Source: Paenibacillus sp. Root444D2 (GTDB taxonomy: Bacteria; Bacillota; Bacilli; Paenibacillales; NBRC-103111). From it: a stretch of 64,000 nt of DNA. This document shows positions 26,864-34,797 of this stretch, in pieces. The position numbers and the translations under genes were made by a program. The notes under the pieces are model-generated. The model did no database searches, had not been told where the DNA came from, and saw only the letters and a list, made by a program, of their open reading frames with translations. The DNA is taken from assembly GCF_001426375.1 (NCBI RefSeq), contig NZ_LMEO01000023.1:45592-109591 (forward strand). Reading direction: 5' to 3'. How positions within the stretch are numbered: the first letter of the stretch is position 1; each line of letters starts with the position of its first letter.

Positions 26864-28147
26864 TTATCTCACTTTAAAGATTTCAATTTGTTTCTTTAAA
26901 CTTGCGGATTGATCTCTCAATACATCGGAGGATGCAGCGATTTCCTCCATCACGGCCGTCTGTTCCTGTGTTGAAGCGAATACGCCCTTTGCGCCCAAAG
27001 AGATTTTGGAGGCAATGTCGGTGACATCTCGAGCTTCATTTAAGGTGAGCTGTACTTGATCCGCTTGGCTGGAGACCATGGATGCAATATGATCCACGAG
27101 TTGATCGACCTGATTTGCTTCACCAACGATACTTTGAAGCGCTGAAGCGGTTGACTCCCCATTCGCGGCTTCTTTATTGACCATTTCGAATTGCTGTGTA
27201 ATTTTGAAGACGACATTCTTGACCTCAGACTGAATTTGGTCGATAAGCTGATTAATATCATAAACGGCCTGCGAACTTTGCTCGGCGAGTTTCTTCACTT
27301 CACCCGCCACAACGGCAAAGCCTTTGCCATGTTCACCGGCTCTCGCAGCCTCGATGGAAGCATTCAAGGCTAATAAATGGGTTTGGTTGGCGAAATCACC
27401 CACAACGCTCGAAATCTCGCTGATTTGCTTCGCATTGCTTTCCAAACGTTGAACAGTATGGATGGATTCTTGATTAGAAGTCGCAAGGCTTTGCATCCCA
27501 TTAACTAAAGACTGAACCACTCTTGCACTATCCTTAATGGTAATAATCATTTGCGTCGTTAAATGCCGGGCCTCATGGGCTTCTTTATTGATATCATCGG
27601 TGTTTCTCATGATTTGTTCGACGGACATGAACATGGCTTCGGAGGATTTCGATTGCTGCTCAGCTCCATGGGATATGTCTTCGATCGTCGTTGTTATCAG
27701 TTCCACATGAGCTGCTGCATGTCCAATCGCTGATCTCAATTCATCCACATGCATATCGGTTCCTATGAAGTTGACTGATATTCCATCAATGATTTCTCTT
27801 AAATTTCCGATCATCATCGAGAAAGAAAGGCTGAGTGCTCTTAATTCATCATCCGATTTACTTGGAGTGATAGTAATTTGCAAATTTCCTGCCGAGGCCT
27901 CGTTAGCTGCGTCTGTAAGCTGCAGTAGGGGTTTAATGAACCATTTTGCCGCAATCCATCCCAGAAATCCTGTCCAGAAGATACCCAAAGAAAGGGTGAT
28001 CCATATGAACAGCCAATCCGGCATGTAATCTTTAAATAAACCTTGCAGGGTGAAAATAAAAAAAGCACTTGTCCCATAGGTTACGGTGGATACTAACGTG
28101 ATGCCAAGGACCATTTTCTTGACTATACTCCATTTAAATTTCTTCAT
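26864..28147 (-). CDS. methyl-accepting chemotaxis protein (soluble-sensor-less, short)
   Basis: 427 aa from ATG 28147 with a GGGGA upstream; an upstream in-frame extension overlaps the hemerythrin promoter and is rejected. Two membrane helices (about 10-30 and 38-60) with almost no loop between, HAMP (about 65-115), then the signalling domain with the hairpin tip around EISSVVGDFANQTHLLALNASIEAARAGEHGKGFAVVAGEVKKLAEQ, typical MCP. Lacking an external sensor domain, it may sense membrane or internal redox state. It is divergent from the hemerythrin gene, with the Fnr-like site between. Confidence 0.87.
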   Translation of the reverse strand: MKKFKWSIVKKMVLGITLVSTVTYGTSAFFIFTLQGLFKDYMPDWLFIWITLSLGIFWTGFLGWIAAKWFIKPLLQLTDAANEASAGNLQITITPSKSDDELRALSLSFSMMIGNLREIIDGISVNFIGTDMHVDELRSAIGHAAAHVELITTTIEDISHGAEQQSKSSEAMFMSVEQIMRNTDDINKEAHEARHLTTQMIITIKDSARVVQSLVNGMQSLATSNQESIHTVQRLESNAKQISEISSVVGDFANQTHLLALNASIEAARAGEHGKGFAVVAGEVKKLAEQSSQAVYDINQLIDQIQSEVKNVVFKITQQFEMVNKEAANGESTASALQSIVGEANQVDQLVDHIASMVSSQADQVQLTLNEARDVTDIASKISLGAKGVFASTQEQTAVMEEIAASSDVLRDQSASLKKQIEIFKVR

Positions 28148-28234
28148 CTTCGTCAGTCCCCATTCTGCCTTTTCTGTGATGAATTCTTCCAATAAGCACT
28201 TGTAAAAAATATAACAGAATCTTGAAAACGTAGA

Positions 28235-28276
28235 TGTGATGTTTCTCACAGCGATAATCGGCAAAGAATTTATACT
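28235..28276 (+). promoter_or_regulatory. Fnr-type promoter of the hemerythrin gene
   Basis: Perfect TGTGATGTTTCTCACA (28235-28250), 20 nt, then -10 TATACT (28271-28276). Centre about 40.5 nt before the predicted start. The site could also influence the divergent chemoreceptor. Confidence 0.78.
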
Positions 28277-28314
28277 AGAGATAGAAGCAAACGACGAATG
28301 TTGGAGGGATGAAT

Positions 28315-28857
28315 ATGGCACCACTTTCAATAACCTGCATGTTGGGAATAGCCTCATCCAACCCAGATGAACTTGATTTTGCCACGGATCGTCTGAAGGA
28401 AGAGCATAACCAATTAAGACAGCAGCTTAAGGCTCTCGAGCATAGCGCTAAGGAAGTGAGCCTGCTGGATGATCCTGCTGAGGGAGTTCAGGTCTTGCGT
28501 CAACTAAGGCAGCAAACCGCTCATTTTGTGGAGGCATTGGAACGCCATGCGGAGTGGGAGGATCAGGAGTTGTTCCCCTTTCTGCTTGATTACTTCAATC
28601 GACAATCAGCTCCATCGATAACTCCCTCTTTTTGGGTGCTTGAAAAGGATCACCAGCTGGCGATTTCATTTATCCAGACCTTCCATGAAACCATCATTGA
28701 TTTAACGCCAATTGTCATCAAAAAACAGCTGATTGAGGCTGCGTCGCATCTCATACAGGCCTGTTTAATTTTAAATGATCACTTTACGATGGAAGAACAG
28801 CTCGTAATTCCTTTGACGGAGAAAGTGCTAACGGACCTTGAATCCTTCTTCTCTTAG
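28315..28857 (+). CDS. hemerythrin (HHE cation-binding) domain protein
   Basis: 180 aa; start at ATG 28315, 6 nt after GGAGGG (an ATG at 28309 directly abuts it). Di-iron type histidines and carboxylates: EEHNQLRQQL, HAEWEDQELFPFL, EKDHQLAISF, LNDHFTMEEQLVIPL, as in the family that binds oxygen or NO. Under an Fnr-like promoter, so a role in low-oxygen or nitrosative conditions is likely. Confidence 0.85.
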   Translation: MAPLSITCMLGIASSNPDELDFATDRLKEEHNQLRQQLKALEHSAKEVSLLDDPAEGVQVLRQLRQQTAHFVEALERHAEWEDQELFPFLLDYFNRQSAPSITPSFWVLEKDHQLAISFIQTFHETIIDLTPIVIKKQLIEAASHLIQACLILNDHFTMEEQLVIPLTEKVLTDLESFFS

Positions 28858-28883
28858 TTAATTGGACCATTTCAATGGGAATG

Positions 28884-29579
28884 CTACATGCGGCAAATCT
28901 CTTTCGGGCAGTTTTCGCAGTGGCAAACATCGCGGAGATAGGTTAAATCTTTAATCACGATATGGCCATTTTGAATCTCAAGCGCATCTTCCTTCTTCAT
29001 ATCACTCAACATCCGATTGACACTTTCCCGTGTAGCTCCAATCATATCTGCCATTTCTGTATGATTGATCTTGTAATTGATCAGCGTATGCTCACCGTTT
29101 GGAACGCCATACGAATTACTGAGTCTGATAAGTAACGAACAGAGTGCGCCTGGTTTTCCGTACATCATTAAATCACGGAACTTCGTTTCGGTCATGCGGT
29201 GCATAAGCCCCATCCATTTCATAAACTCGATGGCCAAATCCCCATGCTGCCATAGTAATACTTCGAGGTCTTTTCGTTGAATGACACCAATCTCACAATC
29301 AGCTGTTACTTCTGCACTATAGCTTTGTACAGAATTCTGAAAGGGATCGATCTGACCGAACAAATCACCCGCCTGATGCAGGGATATGATAAAGCTCTTA
29401 CCTGTTTCCGACAGCTTGGTGATGCGCACCCCGCCTTTCATTACATAGTACAATTTATCCGCGACATCGCCTTCCCAGAATAGATAATCACCTTTCTCCG
29501 CATGCTTCACATACATAATGCTTTGTAATTTATGGAAATTTTCTTCAGAAAAAAAGGCTAGAATACCGTTAATAGCCAT
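28884..29579 (-). CDS. fnr: Crp/Fnr-family oxygen regulator, Bacillus type with C-terminal Fe-S cysteines
   Basis: 231 aa from ATG 29579 (GAGGAG 9 nt upstream; a TTG 9 nt earlier is less likely). cNMP-like beta-barrel (about 10-120), dimer helix, then HTH with NHTEMADMIGATRESVNRMLSDM. C-terminal cysteines 219, 221, 224 and 229; the C-x2-C-x4-C spacing of 221/224/229 equals that of the B. subtilis Fnr [4Fe-4S] ligands, with Asp in TKFRDLMMYG as a possible fourth ligand. B. subtilis Fnr binds TGTGA-N6-TCACA; four such sites are in this window. Confidence 0.9.
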   Translation of the reverse strand: MAINGILAFFSEENFHKLQSIMYVKHAEKGDYLFWEGDVADKLYYVMKGGVRITKLSETGKSFIISLHQAGDLFGQIDPFQNSVQSYSAEVTADCEIGVIQRKDLEVLLWQHGDLAIEFMKWMGLMHRMTETKFRDLMMYGKPGALCSLLIRLSNSYGVPNGEHTLINYKINHTEMADMIGATRESVNRMLSDMKKEDALEIQNGHIVIKDLTYLRDVCHCENCPKEICRM

Positions 29580-29686
29580 CTGTACCAACTCCTCAACGTT
29601 TCTTTGTTATCTCTATCTTAACGGGTTTAGATGGTTTTGTTTATCGGGAGTTCTGCTGATCTTTGGAGGGGAAACTCCCTATCTGG

Positions 29687-29702
29687 TGTGAGATAAATCA
29701 CA
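29687..29702. promoter_or_regulatory. Fnr-type palindrome between fnr and the GAF/NreC-like genes
   Basis: Perfect TGTGAGATAAATCACA. No convincing -10 box at class II distance was found in either direction, so it may act as a repressing or longer-range site on fnr or the divergent gene set. Confidence 0.65.
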
Positions 29703-29763
29703 AGTTCATCCCTAACTTCCCTGAAGACTTCTGAGGTAATCTGCAGGTTAATTAGCGCAATTT

Positions 29764-29792
29764 CCTGATAGCGAAATCAGGGTTTTCCCTGA
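29764..29792. promoter_or_regulatory. two overlapping palindromes, one NreC-box-like
   Basis: CCTGAT-AGCGAA-ATCAGG (29764-29781) overlaps TCAGGG-TTTT-CCCTGA (29777-29792). The second has the GGG-N4-CCC core reported for staphylococcal NreC sites. Only one of the two could form as a hairpin in RNA at a time. It lies about 80 nt before the GAF gene start. Confidence 0.5.
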
Positions 29793-29872
29793 CATACAAG
29801 ATGAGATGAAACGTCTACAATGTTAATTAAAATAAATCGGCTCTGGTGCATAAGGAAATGGAGGTGGCCTAT

Positions 29873-30337
29873 ATGGCTCATGGGGATGCAATCATCATAG
29901 AAGAGCTGGAGCGTTTGCGAAGCCTAACGTCAAGTGATTTTATCGCACTGGCGCCATTGCATGACAATGCCCAGCGCATACGTTGGAAATATGCTTCAGG
30001 CAGTAGAAATGAACGCTATCGGCAAATGGTGATTAAATCAGGCCAAGGGTTAGCGGGTTCCGTCCTGCGTCTCGGCCGATGGGTGAAACTCGATGACTCG
30101 CATCCTGACTCGGATCAAGTGCGACGCAGTTGTCCTGTCCTACTTGCCGAGCAGCTGCAGACAGCAGCTGTATTTCCAATTTTGACGGAGTCCGATAATC
30201 TCTTGATAAAAGGCTTGCTTTTCATCGGAAAAAGAGCACAGCCCAGATATGCCCAGGCCGAGCTACTAGCCGTTCAGGAGGTTCTTCCTAAACTGGCTTG
30301 GTATCTGAAAGAGAATACAGGAGAAAAGGCAAAATGA
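29873..30337 (+). CDS. GAF-domain protein, NreA-like
   Basis: 154 aa; GGAGGTG lies 7 nt before the ATG at 29873. A single GAF domain: RSLTSSDFIALAPLHDN, WKYASGSRNERY, GQGLAGSVLRLGRWVKLDD, then TAAVFPILTES and GLLFIGKRAQPRY. In Staphylococcus, NreA is a GAF nitrate receptor encoded with NreB/NreC. Same size, and here it is followed by a NarL-type regulator and a PAS kinase. Nitrate binding is inferred from context. Confidence 0.75.
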   Translation: MAHGDAIIIEELERLRSLTSSDFIALAPLHDNAQRIRWKYASGSRNERYRQMVIKSGQGLAGSVLRLGRWVKLDDSHPDSDQVRRSCPVLLAEQLQTAAVFPILTESDNLLIKGLLFIGKRAQPRYAQAELLAVQEVLPKLAWYLKENTGEKAK

Positions 30338-30427
30338 GTTCCATTACCGGAATTCATTTTATTTGTTATTATTAATATAATATGAGTGATGATAGGGTAG
30401 TTCTAATCGATTTATTGGAGGATGGGT

Positions 30428-31081
30428 ATGCTTAAAATTCTGGTAGTTGATGATCATGCCGTAGTCAGGTCGGGATTAATGAGCCTGCTGAATGGAAAGC
30501 ATAGCATGGAAGTTATCGGAGAAGCTGCCGATGGAAAAGAAGGCATTCAAGCCGCCCAGTTGCTGAAGCCGGATGTCGTATTAATGGATTTAAACATGCC
30601 CCATGGCATGGATGGACTTACAGCGACAACAGAATTGAAGCGTCTGATGCCGGATTTGGCGGTGCTAGTGCTGACCATGCACGACGATGACGAGTACCTG
30701 TTTAGGGCTATTCACGCGGGTGCTTCAGGGTATATATTGAAAAGTGCTCCGCATGAGGAGCTGTTGACGGCCATCCGCTCAGTGGCATCTGGAAACGCCT
30801 ATTTGTATCCTACTGCTACCAAACGACTGATGAGTGAATATATAGAACGCTTGAAGCATGGAGAAAATATCGGTCCTTACGAATCCCTTTCGGAACGCGA
30901 AAAGGAAGTTCTGTCTCTAATCGCCAAAGGATTTTCCAATAAAGAGATAGCCGAACAATTGATTATTAGCGTAAAAACGGTTGAGTCGCATAAAAGCAAC
31001 GTGATGGAGAAGCTAGGACTCAAAACGAGACCAGAGTTGGTCAAGTTTGCGGTGAAGAAAGGATTGTTGAATTTTGAGTAA
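30428..31081 (+). CDS. NarL/FixJ-family response regulator, NreC-like
   Basis: 217 aa; start at the ATG 6 nt after GGAGG (an ATG directly on the motif is at 30422). Receiver domain with DDH, phospho-Asp in VVLMDLNMP and Lys in YILKSAPHEEL; LuxR-type HTH with LSEREKEVLSLIAKGFSNKEIAEQL and TVESHKSNVMEKLG. Upstream TCAGGG-N4-CCCTGA could be its target. Its last 8 nt overlap the kinase start. Confidence 0.83.
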   Translation: MLKILVVDDHAVVRSGLMSLLNGKHSMEVIGEAADGKEGIQAAQLLKPDVVLMDLNMPHGMDGLTATTELKRLMPDLAVLVLTMHDDDEYLFRAIHAGASGYILKSAPHEELLTAIRSVASGNAYLYPTATKRLMSEYIERLKHGENIGPYESLSEREKEVLSLIAKGFSNKEIAEQLIISVKTVESHKSNVMEKLGLKTRPELVKFAVKKGLLNFE

Positions 31082-32180
31082 GGATGTAAACAGGGAGTAC
31101 CCGGAAGTCATTGGTGAAAATGTAACCGAGCTTATTGCAAGCATGGATGATTATATTACGGACTCAACGTTTCAAGCTGATCTGAAACAATCACTCAAAC
31201 AGCTGTCCAATGTCAAGTTTGCCCTAGATGAATCTTCTATTGTTGCTGTCACGGATCATAAAGGGAGAATTCAATACGTGAACGATAAATTTTGCGAAAT
31301 CTCCCAATATTCACGTGCTGAACTTCTCGGTCAAGACCACCGAATTATTAACTCGGGTTATCATCGGAAGGACTTCATGACCCTCTTGTGGCAAACGATC
31401 ACCTCTGGCAAGGTGTGGCGCGGAGAGATCAAAAATAAAGCGAAAAGTGGTACATTCTACTGGGTGGATACGACGATTGTGCCGTTCGTAGATGAGCAAG
31501 GACAACCTTACCAGTATCTTGCGATTCGTAACGAAGTAACGCAATTAAAGCGTGTCGAAGAAGAGCTGCAGCTTATGATGTCGCAGGTCATGCAAATTCA
31601 GGAGGAAGAACGAAGGAAATTTTCACGTGAGCTGCATGATGGCATCGGACAGAGTCTATTCTCACTGTTGATACAGATGGATAGAGTGATCGGTGAAAGT
31701 GAGCAGTCTGAAATAACCGGGCTTCGGCAGGTTGTTTCGGGAATCATTGAGGAAGTTCGTAATTTGGCATGGGAAATCCGTCCTTCTGTTCTGGATGATT
31801 TAGGTGTAGTGCCGGCCATTCGAACCTATATAGAAAATTACACGGGGCATTACGGCATACGCGTCTTACTTGAGAGCAATTTGCGTAAGCGATTGGGAGC
31901 TTTGGAGGAAACGACTATATACCGAGTGATACAGGAGGCTCTTACCAACGTAGCCAAATATGCCGATGTATCAGAAGCTAGCGTGTTCGTTCTAGATAAA
32001 GACTCGTTTGTTGAAGTGCGCATCGAAGATCAGGGAAAAGGTTTTGTTCGCAGTGGCGGCTCCAAAGGAGTTGGGTTGTTCAGTATGGAGGAAAGAGCCA
32101 AGAGCATTGGCGGTGGAATCGCTATTCATTCTGAATTAGAAAAAGGGACGACAATCACCTTGATTGTTCCGAAAAGGTGA
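31074..32180 (+). CDS. PAS-domain sensor histidine kinase (HisKA_3), partner of the NreC-like regulator
   Basis: 368 aa, soluble. Start TTG 31074 with AAAGGA ~10 nt upstream. PAS domain about residues 55-165, with GRIQYVNDKFCEIS, HRIINSGYHRKDFMTLLWQTI and KSGTFYWVDTTIVPF. Then HisKA_3 with RKFSRELHDGIGQSL (His motif) and HATPase with IQEALTNVAKYA, DQGKGF and GVGLFSMEERA. Unlike staphylococcal NreB, its PAS lacks the four-cysteine Fe-S cluster; it has one cysteine, so the redox cofactor could be flavin or none. Confidence 0.85.
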   Translation: MSKDVNREYPEVIGENVTELIASMDDYITDSTFQADLKQSLKQLSNVKFALDESSIVAVTDHKGRIQYVNDKFCEISQYSRAELLGQDHRIINSGYHRKDFMTLLWQTITSGKVWRGEIKNKAKSGTFYWVDTTIVPFVDEQGQPYQYLAIRNEVTQLKRVEEELQLMMSQVMQIQEEERRKFSRELHDGIGQSLFSLLIQMDRVIGESEQSEITGLRQVVSGIIEEVRNLAWEIRPSVLDDLGVVPAIRTYIENYTGHYGIRVLLESNLRKRLGALEETTIYRVIQEALTNVAKYADVSEASVFVLDKDSFVEVRIEDQGKGFVRSGGSKGVGLFSMEERAKSIGGGIAIHSELEKGTTITLIVPKR

Positions 32181-32453
32181 ATTATACATCCCTGTGGAGA
32201 TGTTCGCTAAGCTCTTAGGAATTAAATGGCAGCCAGCATATGCCCATTCTTTGAGCCTGTTGCATTTTGGAATAAGAAGAACATTATCCGAAATCACGGT
32301 CATCCTCCCCTGATCTCTTACACTTTAATTTTAGCAAGAACAAAACGTTGGAAAATCTGGGAAAAGTAATATGTTCACAAAGAAAAAGGCAGAACGTTTG
32401 ATCGCTAAAGCATGATTAATCTCCTACTCTATGCCAAAAGTCATGCCTTGTCA

Positions 32454-33116
32454 TTATATTTGATGACGAACGGAGAATACGGCTGCTTGTGTTCGGTCAC
32501 GTAATCCTAGCTTTGCTATAAGATTCGAAACGTGATTTTTCACTGTACCTTCCGTGATAACAAGTAAGCCCGCAATCTCTTTATTATTTAATCCTTGACC
32601 CAATAAAGCAAGAACCTCTTTCTCTCGCTCGGTCAATTGACTGAGCTGGGCAGGCTCATTACTATGTAAAGGATGAGCGTTATCCGGGTGCCATTCCGAC
32701 ATTTTTTTCAACTCATTAAGCAGCGTTGTGGTTATATCCGGTTGAAGGACAGTCCCGCCATTGTACACCGTTTGAATTGCACTTACGATCGCCTCAGAGG
32801 GCATATCCTTCAACAAATAGCCATGGACGCCTTTTTCCAAAACTCTCAGAATTAACTCCGCGTCATCGAAGGTGGTCAGAATCAGTACCTTCGTCTCTGG
32901 TAAAGCCTTAAGAATCAATTCCGTTCCTTCCACACCATCCATGCCAGGCATTCGGATATCCATCAACACTACATCTGGTCGCCATTCGAGAGCTTTGGTA
33001 TAGGCATCTCTCCCATCCACCGCTGTTCCTACGACTTCCATGCCCTGTTCCAACCCGATGATGGTCGCAAGTCCCTCTCTCATGAGCCTCTGATCGTCTA
33101 CTATGAGGATTTTCAA
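32454..33116 (-). CDS. NarL/FixJ-family response regulator
   Basis: 220 aa. Receiver with DDQ, phospho-Asp in VVLMDIRMP and Lys in YLLKDMPSEA; LuxR HTH with LTEREKEVLALLGQGLNNKEIA and GTVKNHVSNLIAKL. It overlaps the kinase stop by 4 nt (ATGA), so translation is coupled. Targets unknown. Confidence 0.88.
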   Translation of the reverse strand: MKILIVDDQRLMREGLATIIGLEQGMEVVGTAVDGRDAYTKALEWRPDVVLMDIRMPGMDGVEGTELILKALPETKVLILTTFDDAELILRVLEKGVHGYLLKDMPSEAIVSAIQTVYNGGTVLQPDITTTLLNELKKMSEWHPDNAHPLHSNEPAQLSQLTEREKEVLALLGQGLNNKEIAGLLVITEGTVKNHVSNLIAKLGLRDRTQAAVFSVRHQI

Positions 33117-34336
33117 TGATTTACACGCTCCATTTCCGTGAATGGATAAGGGAATTGCACTTCGACAGCAAAACCCTCTTGCTGATCCAAGCTAAAATGC
33201 ACCTGTCCGTTCCACTCCTTGACTCTTTCTTGCAAATTGATTAAACCAAACCCCGGCTTCAGGTCAGCAGGGACCTCTCCGTCATTACGTATGCACAGAG
33301 AAAAATCACTCTCCGAATAGATTAACAAGATTTTCGCATTCTTCGCATGGCCGTGTTTATGAGCATTCGTCAGTGACTCCTGTACGATTCGATAAGCCGT
33401 TAATTGAAGATCACCTGGCAGTGGGACGGTTATCCCCTTTACTTCTAAAGTGGTTTGAACCTCGGCAAATTTGGTAAACTCCTCCGTAAGCTTCCCAAGG
33501 CTATCATTTAAGGAAGTGGACATAACAGGTTCATCTCGAATAGCCCTTACCGAAAGCCGGACCTCTTGCAAAGATGATCTTATTAAATCTTCACATTCTA
33601 AATAAGTTTGTTCACTGCGTAAAGGATCCAGACTGCTTAGCTTGCGAGCCGCTTGCATTTGAACCAATAATGCCGTCAGCTTATGGCCTACCGTATCATG
33701 AATATCTCGTGCAATGCGCACTCTTTCCCTAGTCGCTGCCCACTCCTCAGCTTTGAGAGCATAGTCCTGAAGTCGCTCATGGGATTGCATCAATTGTGTA
33801 TACAACTGCATCGTATTCCGGCGTGCGCGTTGATAAAAGTTGATAAGAGCGCTCACAATACCTGCAAAAATAATGAACGAACAGGTAATAAAGTAGCCAA
33901 TTTCATCGATTCGTTTAAATAAATACCAATCAATGCTTCCCATCGTAATAATAAAAACGACCAGCAGCAGTAAGCATGTGATAATCAGCATTCGGATGTT
34001 CTTTAAAAACATTAAAATCGCTAAGGCTGTAATTCCAATGAATAAATGGTTCGGGAAATTCCCACCAATATAGACATAACCATAAGAAGCGGATACCAAG
34101 AAATCTAAGATGAGAATGTGAAATAGCCAATTGTGTTTTTTTTGTATCTTTAAATAAAAAAAATGAACTAAAAGAAAAACCACCAATGAAAAGACAACAA
34201 AACTTAGTCCCCAAAAAATCGTAATTGAATTTCTAAAATAAAAAACACCGGTTAAAGCCAAATCAAAAGCAAGTTTTATACCAAAAAATAGCCTCCATGA
34301 AAGGCTTTTTTTTATTTTATCCGTTTCTCGGAGCAT
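33113..34336 (-). CDS. membrane sensor histidine kinase (DesK-like, HisKA_3)
   Basis: 407 aa. Five or so N-terminal membrane helices (residues 10-165), then HisKA_3 with RVRIARDIHDTVGHKL and HATPase with IVQESLTNAHKHG and GFGLINLQERV. Many members with this layout sense membrane state. Start ATG 34336 lies 14 nt after the ORF at 34351-34797. Partner of the regulator at 32454. Confidence 0.87.
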   Translation of the reverse strand: MLRETDKIKKSLSWRLFFGIKLAFDLALTGVFYFRNSITIFWGLSFVVFSLVVFLLVHFFYLKIQKKHNWLFHILILDFLVSASYGYVYIGGNFPNHLFIGITALAILMFLKNIRMLIITCLLLLVVFIITMGSIDWYLFKRIDEIGYFITCSFIIFAGIVSALINFYQRARRNTMQLYTQLMQSHERLQDYALKAEEWAATRERVRIARDIHDTVGHKLTALLVQMQAARKLSSLDPLRSEQTYLECEDLIRSSLQEVRLSVRAIRDEPVMSTSLNDSLGKLTEEFTKFAEVQTTLEVKGITVPLPGDLQLTAYRIVQESLTNAHKHGHAKNAKILLIYSESDFSLCIRNDGEVPADLKPGFGLINLQERVKEWNGQVHFSLDQQEGFAVEVQFPYPFTEMERVNH

Positions 34337-34350
34337 TCTCCTTGCTCACC

Positions 34351-34797
34351 TCATCTCGTGTGGATCTCATTGAAGCGATTATAGCATATGCCTTGCGTTT
34401 GCAAAAAACGTCCGGTTTGTTTCCACAATTTTAGAAGATCGTCGTCGAGAGGGATGTTTGTCTTTTGCGGAGGCGAGAAATTGTCCCACCACTGGTCAAT
34501 CCATGTTCCATTGCAAATCATATAGTAATCGATACTGTCTTTCAAGGTGAGCTCGTACTTTTCGCCTGGTCTCACATTGGCGGGTTTCATGGCATATTGA
34601 AGCGCGAGCTCTGCGACTTCATCGTCGATGAGCTGTACCGGTTTGTGAAAGGCGAGGATTTGCTCGGCAGAGTTACGTTGGATCAGTACGGCAGGTTGAC
34701 TCCATGGTAGAGGTATCTCGTAGAAAAATTGTATAATGAAATGGACAATTTTTCCACGAGGAGTGTAGTGATGAACGCAATAGAAACACGGATTCAT
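34351..34797 (-). CDS. hypothetical protein with uncertain N-terminus, possibly truncated
   Basis: Up to 148 aa. The C-terminal ~110 residues look coding (LIDDEVAELALQYAM, GTWIDQWWDNFSPP, LLKLWKQTGRFLQ), and the stop lies 14 nt before the kinase gene, as in an operon. The N-terminus overlaps the divergent esterase start and its promoter region, and no ribosome binding site fits any in-frame start. It may be 5'-truncated. No family recognised. Confidence 0.4.
   Translation of the reverse strand: MNPCFYCVHHYTPRGKIVHFIIQFFYEIPLPWSQPAVLIQRNSAEQILAFHKPVQLIDDEVAELALQYAMKPANVRPGEKYELTLKDSIDYYMICNGTWIDQWWDNFSPPQKTNIPLDDDLLKLWKQTGRFLQTQGICYNRFNEIHTR

Noticed and set aside
26864..28357. Longer start for the chemoreceptor at 28357
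   Set aside because: The extra 70 residues overlap the hemerythrin start and its promoter and look non-coding; the ATG at 28147 gives the usual MCP start.
32136..32303. 55-codon minus-strand frame after GGGGAGG, overlapping the PAS kinase end
   Set aside because: The upstream motif is attractive but the frame overlaps the kinase gene antisense and resembles no family; possibly a chance frame.
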